Below are positions 35,796-44,694 of a stretch of DNA of 64,000 bases, one piece after another. A model generated the notes under the pieces. It was not told the origin of the DNA and did no database searches. It worked only from the letters and a program-made list of their open reading frames with translations. Both the position numbers and the translations under genes were made by a program. Source of the DNA: DATKUC01 sp964577375 (lineage in GTDB: Bacteria; Spirochaetota; Spirochaetia; DSM-27196; DATKUC01); the NCBI GenBank assembly GCA_964577375.1, contig CAZNYW010000006.1:1-64000 (forward strand). Reading direction: 5' to 3'. How positions within the stretch are numbered: the first letter of the stretch is position 1; each line of letters opens with the position of its first letter.

Positions 35796-35823
35796 AGTAT
35801 AGCACAGCGCACTCTGCTGTAAA
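35796..35823 (-). promoter_or_regulatory. Promoter of addB-addA
   Basis: Minus strand TTTACA (35823-35818), 16 nt, TATACT (35801-35796) preceded by TGC. The predicted leader is about 5 nt. Confidence 0.65.
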
Positions 35824-35866
35824 CACAAGTGCGACTTATGCCGATGGAGAGAGTGGAGGTTGCCAC

Positions 35867-36100
35867 ATGACGACAACTGCACACTCCCGGCTCTTTCGCG
35901 TGAAAACGGTAAGCGGCGTCGAAACGTTCATGCGTATCCTGCACGATACCACCGACGGATATCAGATTCTCATCACCAGCCGCAGTGACGGGCGCGAACG
36001 TACCTCGGAGGACTACATCAGCCGCGCGCTGGTTGATTCCTGTCTGCGTACCGGTTATCTCACCGAGGTGAAAGAGGAGATCTTCGCCGGCGCCCGATAA
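35867..36100 (+). CDS. Small protein of unknown function
   Basis: 77 aa, soluble, alpha/beta in feel (FRVKTVSGVETFMRILHDT, YQILITSR). It has an excellent ribosome site (GTGGAGG, 7 nt before the ATG). No family is recognised. It is divergent from addB. Confidence 0.65.
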   Translation: MTTTAHSRLFRVKTVSGVETFMRILHDTTDGYQILITSRSDGRERTSEDYISRALVDSCLRTGYLTEVKEEIFAGAR

Positions 36101-36122
36101 CAGCGGAAAAGAAGAGCCGAAG

Positions 36123-36737
36123 CTACTTCGAGACGGTACCCATCAGCTCGGCCTGGCCGAGGATGTGGTCTTTCATGGCCGACAGGAGCTGCTCTTTGGT
36201 AGCACCGGGCCGCATGCTGAGCGTCGTATCCAGTGCGTACAGCTTGAAGAAGTAGCGGTGAGTCCCGGACGGCGGGCAGGGGCCGGCGTAGCCTATCCGG
36301 CCGTTGCTTCCTTTGCCCTGCATCGTCCCGTCCTGGAGACGCTCGGTCCTGGGAACGGCGCGATCGAATCCGCTGCGATCGGCCGGAATGTTGTACGCTA
36401 CCCAGTGCACCCAGGTCCCCATCGGGGCGTCAGGATCATCCACTATAAGCGCAAGGGTCTTCGCGCCGTCGGGAACACCGCCGAAGCTGAGGGGCGGGGA
36501 GACGTCCTGTCCACCACAGCCGTACTCGGCCGGGATCGCCTTCTGGTTTTCAAACGCGCTGCTTCCAATCGTCATCTGTCCGTTACCCTCCTTGATGTTC
36601 GCCGACGAGGCGCCTGCGGCGCTGCTCTCCGGCGTCCCTCGACCAAAGGCGAACCCGGCGAGCGCGCACAGCAAAAGACCCGGCATTACCAGACGGCGAA
36701 AAAGGTCGATGCGGCCCCGAGAATGATACAGTCCCAT
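36123..36737 (-). CDS. YbhB/YbcL (PEBP) family protein with signal sequence
   Basis: 204 aa. After an N-terminal hydrophobic segment (VMPGLLLCALAGFAFG) comes the phosphatidylethanolamine-binding fold: IPAEYGCGGQDVSPPLSF, DDPDAPMGTWVHW and GPCPPSGTHRYFF, whose residues form the anion pocket. It is probably periplasmic or membrane-tethered; ligand unknown. I chose the ATG at 36737 because a good promoter places its -10 box exactly 6 nt before it. Confidence 0.88.
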   Translation of the reverse strand: MGLYHSRGRIDLFRRLVMPGLLLCALAGFAFGRGTPESSAAGASSANIKEGNGQMTIGSSAFENQKAIPAEYGCGGQDVSPPLSFGGVPDGAKTLALIVDDPDAPMGTWVHWVAYNIPADRSGFDRAVPRTERLQDGTMQGKGSNGRIGYAGPCPPSGTHRYFFKLYALDTTLSMRPGATKEQLLSAMKDHILGQAELMGTVSK

Positions 36738-36743
36738 ACATTC

Positions 36744-36772
36744 AATATCCAGCTCCGCTCTGACGGAATCAA
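36744..36772 (-). promoter_or_regulatory. Leaderless promoter of the PEBP gene
   Basis: Minus strand TTGATT (36772-36767), 17 nt, GATATT (36749-36744), then 6 nt to the ATG. Confidence 0.6.
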
Positions 36773-36778
36773 GTGCGC

Positions 36779-36807
36779 TTGACATTGCAGGGATCATTGC
36801 GTATCCT
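36779..36807 (+). promoter_or_regulatory. Promoter of tRNA-Ala
   Basis: TTGACA (36779-36784), 17 nt, TATCCT (36802-36807). The -35 box stands 6 bp from the divergent PEBP -35 box. Confidence 0.7.
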
Positions 36808-36868
36808 GACTTCCGCAGTGGCCCGCAGTGCCAACCAGCCGCTGCGCGTACCGTTCTGCGGATATCCT

Positions 36869-36942
36869 GGGGGTGTAGCTCAGTTGGCTAGAGCGCGTGA
36901 ATGGCATTCACGAGGTCGCGGGTTCAATTCCCACCACCTCCA
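36869..36942 (+). tRNA. tRNA-Ala(GGC)
   Basis: A full cloverleaf of 74 nt. Acceptor GGGGGTG pairs with CACCTCC and includes the G3-U70 pair that marks alanine tRNAs. The anticodon stem CGTGA/TCACG carries the loop ATGGCAT, anticodon GGC. The T loop is TTCAATT; its stem has one C-A mismatch. The discriminator is A and CCA is not encoded. The 3' end is 11 nt before the next start codon. Confidence 0.95.
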
Positions 36943-36953
36943 ATTTCTTGACC

Positions 36954-38633
36954 ATGAGCGATGAAACCAGAAAACAGGCTAACAGTTCATCGGCGGACTC
37001 GCTCGATCCCGACGTGGCCGACCTCCTGAACGACGTCGCCGGCGGCCCGGGCGGGAACTCCGATTCCGAAGGCATACCTGACTTCTCGGATCTCTTCGAC
37101 GACGGTGACGCCTCGGAGGTGGAAGATCTCGACGAGGTCTCCTACACCGCCGATCAGGCGACCTTCCGCCGGCCGGAAAAGCTGGAAGAGGCCCCCAAAC
37201 CCTATTTCAACGACAACGACTATTACAAGAAAGTGCTCGGCGGTGAGGGTGATATCTCCAAGCGCGTGCATTCGATCCTCGGCTCGTTCCTGAATGCAAA
37301 GGATCCGCAGGACCGTTCGCTCTACCGCGGCAGGCTGATTCCTGCCTACTGGGACCTCGCCGGACACATAGCCGGCCGGATTCACAGCACGCTGCCGATA
37401 CCCAAGGTCATGCTGCTGCGCTACGGCATCATTCTGCCCACGCTCATCTCCGCCGAGCAGCGCGACATCTTCTCCCGCGTCATCATTCAGAACAACACCG
37501 GCGAGCCGCTCTATTACGTCGACGAATGGCTGAAAGAGGTGGGATACGGCCGGGTCAGCATGTCCGCGCAGGACGAGACGAAGAAGGCCGGCAAGAACGC
37601 GCCGCAGCAGGTCAACGCCATGATGGAGAAGACCCGCGGCAAGTTCGACGCCCAGCTGCAGCTCGTGCGCAATCTGGTCAATGACCTCGACATTCAGGAG
37701 GCGGCACTGCAGGAGCACGTGGGCCGGCTGACCGTGCACGACGAGCGTACCGATCTCGCGCCCGGGCTGAAGGAGCCCTACACCGATCTCCAGAAGTCGA
37801 GTTTTTCAGAGATTTCGAGCATCCTTCGCAAGCTGTCCAATGTGAGCCGAGAGCTCACGCGCAACTATCGCGAGCTCGAGACGGTGCGCGACCAGCTCGA
37901 CGAGCTGCGTGACAGGGAGCCTGACACGCAGGCCGGTGCTGTTGTCGACAACAAGGTACTTGCCGACGAGATGAACACCGTGCGTCAGATGGCGAAACTC
38001 TGCGTCGGGCGGCAGGGGAATCACTTTCCGGTCCTGATGAAACAGTACCTGCGCGCCAATCTGCTGGAGATCGGCACCCGCGAGAATGTGATCAACATTC
38101 TGGCCGAGGTCGAATACCTGGACCCCGGTGTTTTCCTGCGAACCTTCAAGCAGCAGACCAACCGCATTGTGCCCAACATCGTGCTCATCCCCTGCTATGG
38201 CGAACAGGGAATCTGCTGGGAGCCCTTCGAACGGTTCAACCGTGCGACCAGCCGCGGTCGCCTTGCGATCCCGATGTACCCGAAGGACCTGCGGTCTGCG
38301 ATCATCGCCGCGCTTGCCGACCTCCGGTGGCAGGTCGCCAAGGAGCGCGCGCAGCACTACTGGATGGAAGAGGGCCTCACCGGCTGGTACTACCAGTGGT
38401 TCACCGACAAGAAGATGAAGGGCGACGTGCGTGAGTCGTTCATCCAGGACTACATCCTGTGGATCACGAAGGAGAGCGACGGCACCCAGAAGCTGGACCG
38501 CGATGCGCGCGGCGTGTTCTGGCGCTATCTTCCCTTCCCGCAGGAGGTCAAGGACAAGCTGAAGAACAGAGGCTTTGTCTACGCCGAGCTGTACAAGAAA
38601 GATCAGAACCGCGCGATGTCGGACGGGTACTGA
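36954..38633 (+). CDS. Conserved-looking protein of unknown function (559 aa)
   Basis: The first 65 residues are acidic and low-complexity (IPDFSDLFDDGDASEVEDLD). The rest is helical, with probable coiled coil from about 270 to 345 (LQEHVGRLTVHDERTD, SRELTRNYRELETVRDQLDE). Trp/Tyr-rich blocks near the end (QHYWMEEGLTGWYYQWF) look ordered. There is no signal peptide or membrane segment. The ATG at 36954 is 11 nt after the tRNA with no ribosome site and no separate promoter, so it is probably on the tRNA transcript. Function not recognised. Confidence 0.8.
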   Translation: MSDETRKQANSSSADSLDPDVADLLNDVAGGPGGNSDSEGIPDFSDLFDDGDASEVEDLDEVSYTADQATFRRPEKLEEAPKPYFNDNDYYKKVLGGEGDISKRVHSILGSFLNAKDPQDRSLYRGRLIPAYWDLAGHIAGRIHSTLPIPKVMLLRYGIILPTLISAEQRDIFSRVIIQNNTGEPLYYVDEWLKEVGYGRVSMSAQDETKKAGKNAPQQVNAMMEKTRGKFDAQLQLVRNLVNDLDIQEAALQEHVGRLTVHDERTDLAPGLKEPYTDLQKSSFSEISSILRKLSNVSRELTRNYRELETVRDQLDELRDREPDTQAGAVVDNKVLADEMNTVRQMAKLCVGRQGNHFPVLMKQYLRANLLEIGTRENVINILAEVEYLDPGVFLRTFKQQTNRIVPNIVLIPCYGEQGICWEPFERFNRATSRGRLAIPMYPKDLRSAIIAALADLRWQVAKERAQHYWMEEGLTGWYYQWFTDKKMKGDVRESFIQDYILWITKESDGTQKLDRDARGVFWRYLPFPQEVKDKLKNRGFVYAELYKKDQNRAMSDGY

Positions 38634-38648
38634 TCTCCGCCCCGCATA

Positions 38649-38924
38649 CTACTTCTTCCGCGGCCTGAAGATCGGGTCGAAGTACTTGTCCATATCGATC
38701 TTCTTCGACAGGTATCCGATCACCCGGTGATAGATCACGTAGGTCAGCACGATCGCGCCGATGAAGAGCACGAGCATGATGATCTGATTGGCCTGTGGAG
38801 ACAGATGCGGCGCCACGAACTTCCCGAAGACCACAAACAGCACCAGAAAGATCGCCATCATTACGATGACGTTCGCGATGGTAGCCCCGAGCACGAACAG
38901 GAGCGTATTTGCCTTCTTATTCAT
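38649..38924 (-). CDS. Small two-helix membrane protein
   Basis: 91 aa with two membrane helices (LLFVLGATIANVIVMMAIFL and IIMLVLFIGAIVLTYVIYH) and a basic C-terminus. The ATG at 38924 lies inside the end of lspA (8-nt overlap) with GGGTAGGA as ribosome site, so it belongs to the nif3-lspA operon. Function unknown. Confidence 0.7.
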   Translation of the reverse strand: MNKKANTLLFVLGATIANVIVMMAIFLVLFVVFGKFVAPHLSPQANQIIMLVLFIGAIVLTYVIYHRVIGYLSKKIDMDKYFDPIFRPRKK

Positions 38925-39435
38925 TCCTACCCTTCCCGCTTTGTATGAGCACCGAAAAAAGCAGCAGCAGCCCGCAAACCACCACGCTCGCATCGGCGAT
39001 GTTGAATGTCGGCCAGCGGTCCAGACCGAACAGGCCGTAGAATTTCACATCGATAAAATCGACCACTCCAAGGGGCCGAAACAGACGATCTATGAGATTC
39101 CCGAGCCCGCCCCCGAGGATACCGGCGATCGACCAGCGCTGAAGCGCGGTCAGCTCGTTCGACCGGAAGTAGAAGACAACCAGAAGCGCAAGGACAACCA
39201 GCGGCAGCACCATGAAGAAGACGCCCCGAAATCCGCCCGGCGCGCCGCCGCCTATCGAGAAGGCTATCCCCAGATTGCGCGCGTGAATGATGCGGAGGAA
39301 ACCGCTGAATACGCTGAAACCGACGGTGTTGAGCGGAATCGTCGCAACTATCAGCGCCTTCACGGCCTGGTCGACCACGATGATCACCGCGGTGAGAATG
39401 AACGGACGCAGCTTTTTCCTCGTCTCTCCAGTCAA
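38917..39435 (-). CDS. lspA: Lipoprotein signal peptidase (signal peptidase II)
   Basis: 172 aa with four membrane helices; it cleaves prolipoproteins such as those encoded at 15.0 and 23.7 kb. The aspartic catalytic pair is in VVDFIDVKFYG and FNIADASVV. I prefer the TTG at 39435 because GAGGGAA lies before it and the N-terminus then matches the family. GTG at 39468, 3 nt after the nif3 stop, is the alternative. Confidence 0.93.
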   Translation of the reverse strand: MTGETRKKLRPFILTAVIIVVDQAVKALIVATIPLNTVGFSVFSGFLRIIHARNLGIAFSIGGGAPGGFRGVFFMVLPLVVLALLVVFYFRSNELTALQRWSIAGILGGGLGNLIDRLFRPLGVVDFIDVKFYGLFGLDRWPTFNIADASVVVCGLLLLFSVLIQSGKGRNE

Positions 39436-39471
39436 CTTTCGATTCCCTCGGAACGCAATCGGTGACACCTG

Positions 39472-40233
39472 CTACAATCCCGACGGCAGGTCGATAAAGC
39501 AGGTGGAAAGCCCGGTGTCGTCGGCAAGCTTTCGCGCAACGGCCTGCACACCCCAGATCTCGGTCTGATAGTGGCCACCGAAGATGACATTGATCCCGGC
39601 CTCCAGGCATTTATGGTAGATGGTGTGCGTCGACTCGCCGGTAATGTAGAGATCAAGCCCCTGCTCGATCGCCTGGTCCACCTCGTGGGGGGCTCCGCCT
39701 GAGATTATTCCGACGGTACGGACGCGGGCCGGGCCGAAGGGCAGGGTGCCGAGCACCGAAGAAGGCTCGTGGAAGAGTTTCCGTGTCACCTCATCCAGCG
39801 AGAGCTCGGCTGGAAGTGTCCCCTTCCAGCCGATTGGAGTGCCCCGGTAGACGCCGAAGGGCTCGAGATCGCGAAGATCGAGTACGCGCGCCATCTGCGC
39901 GTTATTTCCAAACTCTCCGTGCATGTCGAGCGGCAGATGAGCGGCGTACAGCGCGATGTCGTTCGATATCAGCGTGCGCATCCGCTCGTAGTTGGTACCG
40001 GTGACCGGCTCGACACGGCCCCAGTAGATGCCGTGGTGGACGAACAGAAGCTGCGCCTTCTGCTCCACGGTTCGCTTGAAGGATTCCAGACAGGCGTCCA
40101 CGCAGAACGCGACCTTCTCGACCTCCTGCTCCGCGCGGCCTACCTGGATGCCGTTGAGAGAGCTGTCGGCACCGGCCATGTCCTCGATCGGAAGCATGGA
40201 ACGAAAGTAGATGTCAAGTTTTTCAAGCGTCAT
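39472..40233 (-). CDS. Nif3-like dinuclear metal center protein
   Basis: 253 aa of the GTP cyclohydrolase I type 2/NIF3 family. Metal-binding His motifs are seen in LFVHHGIYW (near 65) and AAHLPLDMH (near 95), and in the C-terminal GESTHTIYHKCLEAG and GGHYQTEIWGV. The enzymatic role is unproven in general. The ATG at 40233 has no ribosome site but sits 6 nt after a perfect TATAAT. It heads an operon with lspA. Confidence 0.92.
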   Translation of the reverse strand: MTLEKLDIYFRSMLPIEDMAGADSSLNGIQVGRAEQEVEKVAFCVDACLESFKRTVEQKAQLLFVHHGIYWGRVEPVTGTNYERMRTLISNDIALYAAHLPLDMHGEFGNNAQMARVLDLRDLEPFGVYRGTPIGWKGTLPAELSLDEVTRKLFHEPSSVLGTLPFGPARVRTVGIISGGAPHEVDQAIEQGLDLYITGESTHTIYHKCLEAGINVIFGGHYQTEIWGVQAVARKLADDTGLSTCFIDLPSGL

Positions 40234-40239
40234 TGCGCC

Positions 40240-40267
40240 ATTATAACCGGGCTCCCGGCTCCTGCAA
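40240..40267 (-). promoter_or_regulatory. Leaderless promoter of nif3-lspA
   Basis: Minus strand TTGCAG (40267-40262), 16 nt, TATAAT (40245-40240), then 6 nt to the ATG at 40233. It is the clearest leaderless case in the window. Confidence 0.75.
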
Positions 40268-40299
40268 TAGGCGCTCTTTTAACTTTACCGCGTACGTAC

Positions 40300-40305
40300 T
40301 ACAAT
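40300..40305 (+). promoter_or_regulatory. -10 box of the Lon-family gene
   Basis: TACAAT, with a weak TTTTAA 17 nt upstream. The ATG follows 14 nt later without a ribosome site. Confidence 0.4.
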
Positions 40306-40319
40306 CAGGTTCCTGCACT

Positions 40320-42779
40320 ATGGAAAGAAAACACACGACAACCGAGACAACCCGGCTCCAACCTGAAGGAAACTCTCACACGGAGCTGCGCATAGAAGAC
40401 ATTCGATTCGAAATCGCCGCCGAGGCCATTCAGGCTCTCGATTCGGTCAACGGCGATTTTCACATCATCGGACAGCAGCGCGCGCTCCGCGCCCTGGAAA
40501 TGGCGGTGGAGATGCGCGCTCGCGGCTACAACGTCTTCGCCACCGGCCCTGCCGGGACGGGAAAACGGACCGCGATTCTCCGGGTGCTCGAGAAGCACGT
40601 CGGACGCGTCGAAAACCTCCGTGACATCGCCTACGTCCACAATTTCACGCAGCCCGATTCGCCGCGCGCCCTCTACTTCGAGGCCGGGCGGGGACGGCTT
40701 TTCCGTCAGCGTATCCAGGAGCTGGTGGAGCGGTTTCGAAACCGCGTGATCACCCTGTTCGAGCAATCCGGCTTCAAAGAGGAGCGGGACCGGCTTATTA
40801 TGGACGCCGAGGGTAGGGAGAACCGGTCCCTCTCGGAGTTCGAGGGCCGTCTTTCGGGCGAAGGCTTCCGGATGGTGCAGATCGACGAGAATCAGCAACA
40901 GCGAACCGACATCGAACCGGTATACGATGGAGAGGCGACCTCCTTCGGCGAGCTGCAGCGGAAGGTGACGCAGGGCAGCCTCGCGGAAAACCGCTGGCAG
41001 GAAATCCGGGAGAAGTACTACCGGCTCGTCAGCGAGATGAAGCAGGTCTTCATCCAGATCGAGCAGGACCGGCGCGAGACCGAGGAACGGCTCGCCGAGC
41101 TGCGGACACAAACCCTTCGGCCCGACATCGCCGCGGAAATGGCTGCGCTCAAGCAGGAATACCCCGATCCGGCGGCAGGGAGCTATCTCGACGAGCTCGC
41201 CGAGGACCTGCTTGCGCACACACCACTCTTCACCGCCGAACAGCCGCCGATGCTCGACGAGGAGGGCAACCCCTACCAGATCCGCTACGGCGTGAACGTG
41301 ATTGTCGACCACGGACACACACGGAAGGCGCCGGTCATCTTCGAAAGTCATCCGGACTACGCAAAACTCTTCGGAACGCAGGAGCCGGCCGTCGACCCCA
41401 ACGGCGAGGGCAGGCTCTCCTTCATGAACATCCACGCGGGATCACTGCTTCGCGCCTCGGGCGGCTTTCTGGTACTGCGCGCTGAGGACATCCTGGCCGA
41501 GGAGGAGTCGTGGAACAGCCTGAAACGGGCGCTCCAGGACGGCCAGACTGAGATTCGAAACCTTCCCGGACCCTATCCCATGCCCACCGCAAGTCTCAAA
41601 CCGGAGCCGGTCGAGATCGACGTGAAGGTTATCATCATGGGAAGCGAGAACATCTATGACATTCTCTACGACCGTGATGAGGAGTTCCAGAAGCTGTTCA
41701 AGATTCCCGCGGAGTTCGACTCCACGATGGACCGGAACGACAGGAGCATGCGCGAGTACCTCAGCTTCGTGAACATGATCACGCGCGATGAGAAACTGCT
41801 GCCGTTCGACTATTCGGGCGTTGCGGCAATCGTCGAATACGGAGCGCGCCTGAGCGAGTTCCGGGACAAGCTGAGCACCCGGTTTTCGCTCATCGCGGAC
41901 GTCATCCGTGAAGCCAGTTTCTGGGCAGGCAAGTCCTCGCGCGGATCGGTCGACCGCGAATCGGTGAAACGCGCGCTCGACGAGCGCGTCTTCCTCTACA
42001 ATTTGCCGGAGGAGAAAATCGACGAACAGATCGAAAGCGGCGAGCTTCTGATGTCGGTGTCCGGCAGCGACGTGGGCAGAATCAATGGACTTGCGATCGT
42101 GGACCGCGGCTACTACGCCTTCTCGCGCCCCATGCTCATCACCGCGCGCGTCGCACCTGGCAATGAGGGCATCATCAGCATCGAGAGGGAATCGGGACTC
42201 TCGGGCGAAATTCACGACAAGGGAGTCTACATCCTCGAGGGATTCCTGCAATCGACCTACGCCAAGGACTTTCCGCTCTCGATCCGGGCGAGCATCTGCT
42301 TCGAGCAGTCCTACGTCGAGGTCGACGGTGATTCCGCTTCATCGACCGAGGTTTATGTGCTGCTGTCCGCCATTGCGCAGGTGCCGCTGCGGCAGGATAT
42401 TGCGGTGACCGGTTCGGTCAATCAGATGGGACAGATTCAACCGGTTGGAGGCATCAGCGAGAAGATCGAGGGCTTCTATGCGGTCTGCAGGCGGCTCGGC
42501 CCTACCGGCACCCAGGGCGTGATCGTGCCACGGCAGAACATACCCAACCTCATTCTCTCGCGAGAGGTCGAACAGGCGATCGAAGCGGGCGATTTCCATA
42601 TATACGTCGTGGAAACAATAGACGAAGGGCTCGAGATACTTACCGGTATTCCAGCCGGCTCACGCCGTCTCGACGCCAACGGCCGTCCCGTAGATTTTCC
42701 GGAGGGCACGGTCAACTACATGGTGGAAAAGCGGCTCAAGGAAATGGCCCTGAAGATGAAGGATTTCGGCGGCAACTAG
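40320..42779 (+). CDS. Lon-family ATP-dependent protease (LonB-like, COG1067)
   Basis: 819 aa. An AAA+ domain with Walker A ATGPAGTGKRT near residue 80 is split by a long helical insertion (about 120-270), as in this Lon branch, and continues with GSLLRASGGFLVLRAEDIL. The C-terminal Lon protease domain has the catalytic Ser in DGDSASSTEVY and Lys in GGISEKIEGFY. It lacks the N-terminal LON domain of LonA. It is cytoplasmic, degrading unfolded or regulatory proteins. No ribosome site is seen. Confidence 0.93.
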   Translation: MERKHTTTETTRLQPEGNSHTELRIEDIRFEIAAEAIQALDSVNGDFHIIGQQRALRALEMAVEMRARGYNVFATGPAGTGKRTAILRVLEKHVGRVENLRDIAYVHNFTQPDSPRALYFEAGRGRLFRQRIQELVERFRNRVITLFEQSGFKEERDRLIMDAEGRENRSLSEFEGRLSGEGFRMVQIDENQQQRTDIEPVYDGEATSFGELQRKVTQGSLAENRWQEIREKYYRLVSEMKQVFIQIEQDRRETEERLAELRTQTLRPDIAAEMAALKQEYPDPAAGSYLDELAEDLLAHTPLFTAEQPPMLDEEGNPYQIRYGVNVIVDHGHTRKAPVIFESHPDYAKLFGTQEPAVDPNGEGRLSFMNIHAGSLLRASGGFLVLRAEDILAEEESWNSLKRALQDGQTEIRNLPGPYPMPTASLKPEPVEIDVKVIIMGSENIYDILYDRDEEFQKLFKIPAEFDSTMDRNDRSMREYLSFVNMITRDEKLLPFDYSGVAAIVEYGARLSEFRDKLSTRFSLIADVIREASFWAGKSSRGSVDRESVKRALDERVFLYNLPEEKIDEQIESGELLMSVSGSDVGRINGLAIVDRGYYAFSRPMLITARVAPGNEGIISIERESGLSGEIHDKGVYILEGFLQSTYAKDFPLSIRASICFEQSYVEVDGDSASSTEVYVLLSAIAQVPLRQDIAVTGSVNQMGQIQPVGGISEKIEGFYAVCRRLGPTGTQGVIVPRQNIPNLILSREVEQAIEAGDFHIYVVETIDEGLEILTGIPAGSRRLDANGRPVDFPEGTVNYMVEKRLKEMALKMKDFGGN

Positions 42780-42796
42780 CCTTTCAGGCAATATTC

Positions 42797-42824
42797 TTGA
42801 CATCTGTTCGGACCGAACTATACT
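42797..42824 (+). promoter_or_regulatory. Promoter of the HDOD gene
   Basis: TTGACA (42797-42802), 16 nt, TATACT (42819-42824). A strong site. Confidence 0.75.
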
Positions 42825-42868
42825 TTTAGGAGAGTTTTCAAAAGTCTGTGATCAGGACGGATAGGCGA

Positions 42869-44356
42869 ATGCCAAAACAGGTTGATGCTCAGAAGGTTCT
42901 TCAGGCCGCACGGAGCGGAATGCCGCTCAGTGTGAAGACCTATACGCTCCCCCATGAAACCGAGATGTACCTCGAGGATATTCTTGCCATATTCCTCAGG
43001 GAAATGGGACGGGACGCGCTGAAGGACCCGCTCGCCTACTGCCTGCGTGAGCTTGCCGTAAACGCCAAGAAGGCAAATACCAAACGGGTCTACTTCGAGG
43101 AGAAGACTCTCGATATCCTCAACGACCTTCAGTACTTGGAAGGCATGCGGGCATTCAAAGAGGATACGCTCAACAATATTCAGCACTACCTGGAGAAGCA
43201 GAAGGAAGCGGGTCTCTATATCAAGGTGATCTTTCACAACACCGGACCGGTGCTTACGCTTCAGGTCTGCAACAACGCGGAGATCACCAAACGCGAGCAG
43301 ATCCGCGTATTCGACCGCATTGCACGGTCACGGGCGTTCGACTCGCTTGAAGAGGCCCTTACCACCGTCATCGACGACTCGGAGGGCGCCGGCCTGGGAA
43401 TCGTCATCCTCATCCTGATGCTCCGCAAGATCGGGCTGGACGAGGACGCCTTCGACATTGATGTCACAAACGGAGAGACAATAGCGAGCATCCGCGTGCC
43501 CATGTCGGAGGTCAAAGCCGAGAACCTCAAGGCGATCTCCGAGGCGATCGTAAGGGAAATCGATGCACTGCCGCGGTTTCCTGAAAACATCATGAACCTC
43601 CAGCAGCTGATAAGCGACCCGGACACCGAGATCAACACCATTGCCCGGACCGTGAGCACCGACCCGGCGTTCACGGCGGATCTGCTCAAGACGGTCAATT
43701 CGGCCGCCTTCATGCTCCCGAAGAAGGTCGACAACATCGTTGAGGCGGTGAAGCTGGTGGGTATGCGCGGTCTGCGGACCCTCCTCTACTCCTACGGAAC
43801 GCAGAAGATCCTCGGAAACGACAAGGCCGAAACCAAGGCGCTGTGGCGCCACTCGTACAGAACCGCGTTCTACGCCTACAACCTGGCGAAGGGTATCACA
43901 AAGAAGAAGGAAATTCTCGACGACGTCTACGTCGGCGGGATCCTTCACGACATGGGCAAGATAATCTTCTCGTCGGTCCATCCCGATCTTGAGACAAAGA
44001 TCACTGCATACTGTCAGAACAAAGGCATCCCGGCCCAGCTCTTCGAGGACCTTTCAAGCGGCACCAACCATTCCGAGATCGGCGCAATGATTGCGCAGAA
44101 GTGGAACTTTCCGGATGCGCTGGTCGAAGCGATCAAGTTTCACCACGATCCTCACTCCTGCTCTCCGATGTACCAGGATGTCGTCTATACGGTCTACCTG
44201 GCGAACTCTCTGTGCAGCTACCAGGAGAAGGCGACCGCCTACGATCAGATCGACCCGAGAATTCTGAGGGAGTTCGCAATGCAGTCCGAAGAGCAGTTCC
44301 GGCACATCAGCGAACGCCTCCTGAACGCCTTCGATAAAGAGGCCACGGGCCTGTAG
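42869..44356 (+). CDS. GHKL-like ATPase domain plus HDOD domain signalling protein
   Basis: 495 aa. The N-terminal domain has a histidine-kinase-like N box (LRELAVNAKKANTKRVYF) and G box (EGAGLGIVILILMLRKIG), without a dimerisation/phosphoacceptor His. The C-terminal HDOD domain has INTIARTVSTDPAFTADLLK, VGMRGLRTLLYSYG and HDMGK. HDOD proteins act in signalling, often in motility and development. I prefer the ATG at 42869; the GTG at 42848 is 15 nt from the only AGGAG and close to the transcript start. Confidence 0.85.
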   Translation: MPKQVDAQKVLQAARSGMPLSVKTYTLPHETEMYLEDILAIFLREMGRDALKDPLAYCLRELAVNAKKANTKRVYFEEKTLDILNDLQYLEGMRAFKEDTLNNIQHYLEKQKEAGLYIKVIFHNTGPVLTLQVCNNAEITKREQIRVFDRIARSRAFDSLEEALTTVIDDSEGAGLGIVILILMLRKIGLDEDAFDIDVTNGETIASIRVPMSEVKAENLKAISEAIVREIDALPRFPENIMNLQQLISDPDTEINTIARTVSTDPAFTADLLKTVNSAAFMLPKKVDNIVEAVKLVGMRGLRTLLYSYGTQKILGNDKAETKALWRHSYRTAFYAYNLAKGITKKKEILDDVYVGGILHDMGKIIFSSVHPDLETKITAYCQNKGIPAQLFEDLSSGTNHSEIGAMIAQKWNFPDALVEAIKFHHDPHSCSPMYQDVVYTVYLANSLCSYQEKATAYDQIDPRILREFAMQSEEQFRHISERLLNAFDKEATGL

Positions 44357-44383
44357 ATTCCCGCTCGCCTCAGGCTCCCGCTG

Positions 44384-44412
44384 TTGACACCAACCGAACA
44401 GTATAGTATATT
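44384..44412 (+). promoter_or_regulatory. Promoter of the glutaredoxin-osmC operon
   Basis: TTGACA (44384-44389), 17 nt, TATATT (44407-44412). It is the closest match to sigma-70 consensus in the window. Confidence 0.85.
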
Positions 44413-44448
44413 CTCTATATATAAAAGCTATCAATTCTGGAGGAGAAT

Positions 44449-44682
44449 ATGGCTGTCAACATCTACACCACACCAACCTGCACCTACTGCCGGAAGGCAA
44501 AGGATTACTTCCGGGAGAACCGCGTGAACTTCACCGAATACGACGTGTCTCGCGATGTGCGGAAGGCGGACGAGATGATGCACAAATCGGGTCAGATGGG
44601 CGTTCCGGTTATCGACATAAACGGCAGGGTCATTATTGGTTTCAATCTGCCGGAGATCGAGCGCGCTCTGCATCGCCAGTAA
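44449..44682 (+). CDS. Glutaredoxin-like protein
   Basis: 77 aa with the NrdH/glutaredoxin fold: YTTPTCTYCRKAK holds the CxxC redox site and GVPVIDINGRVIIGF the cis-Pro. GGAGGA precedes the ATG. It is likely a general thiol reductant. osmC follows after 12 nt under the same strong promoter. Confidence 0.92.
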   Translation: MAVNIYTTPTCTYCRKAKDYFRENRVNFTEYDVSRDVRKADEMMHKSGQMGVPVIDINGRVIIGFNLPEIERALHRQ

Positions 44683-44694
44683 CCAGGAGACTTC

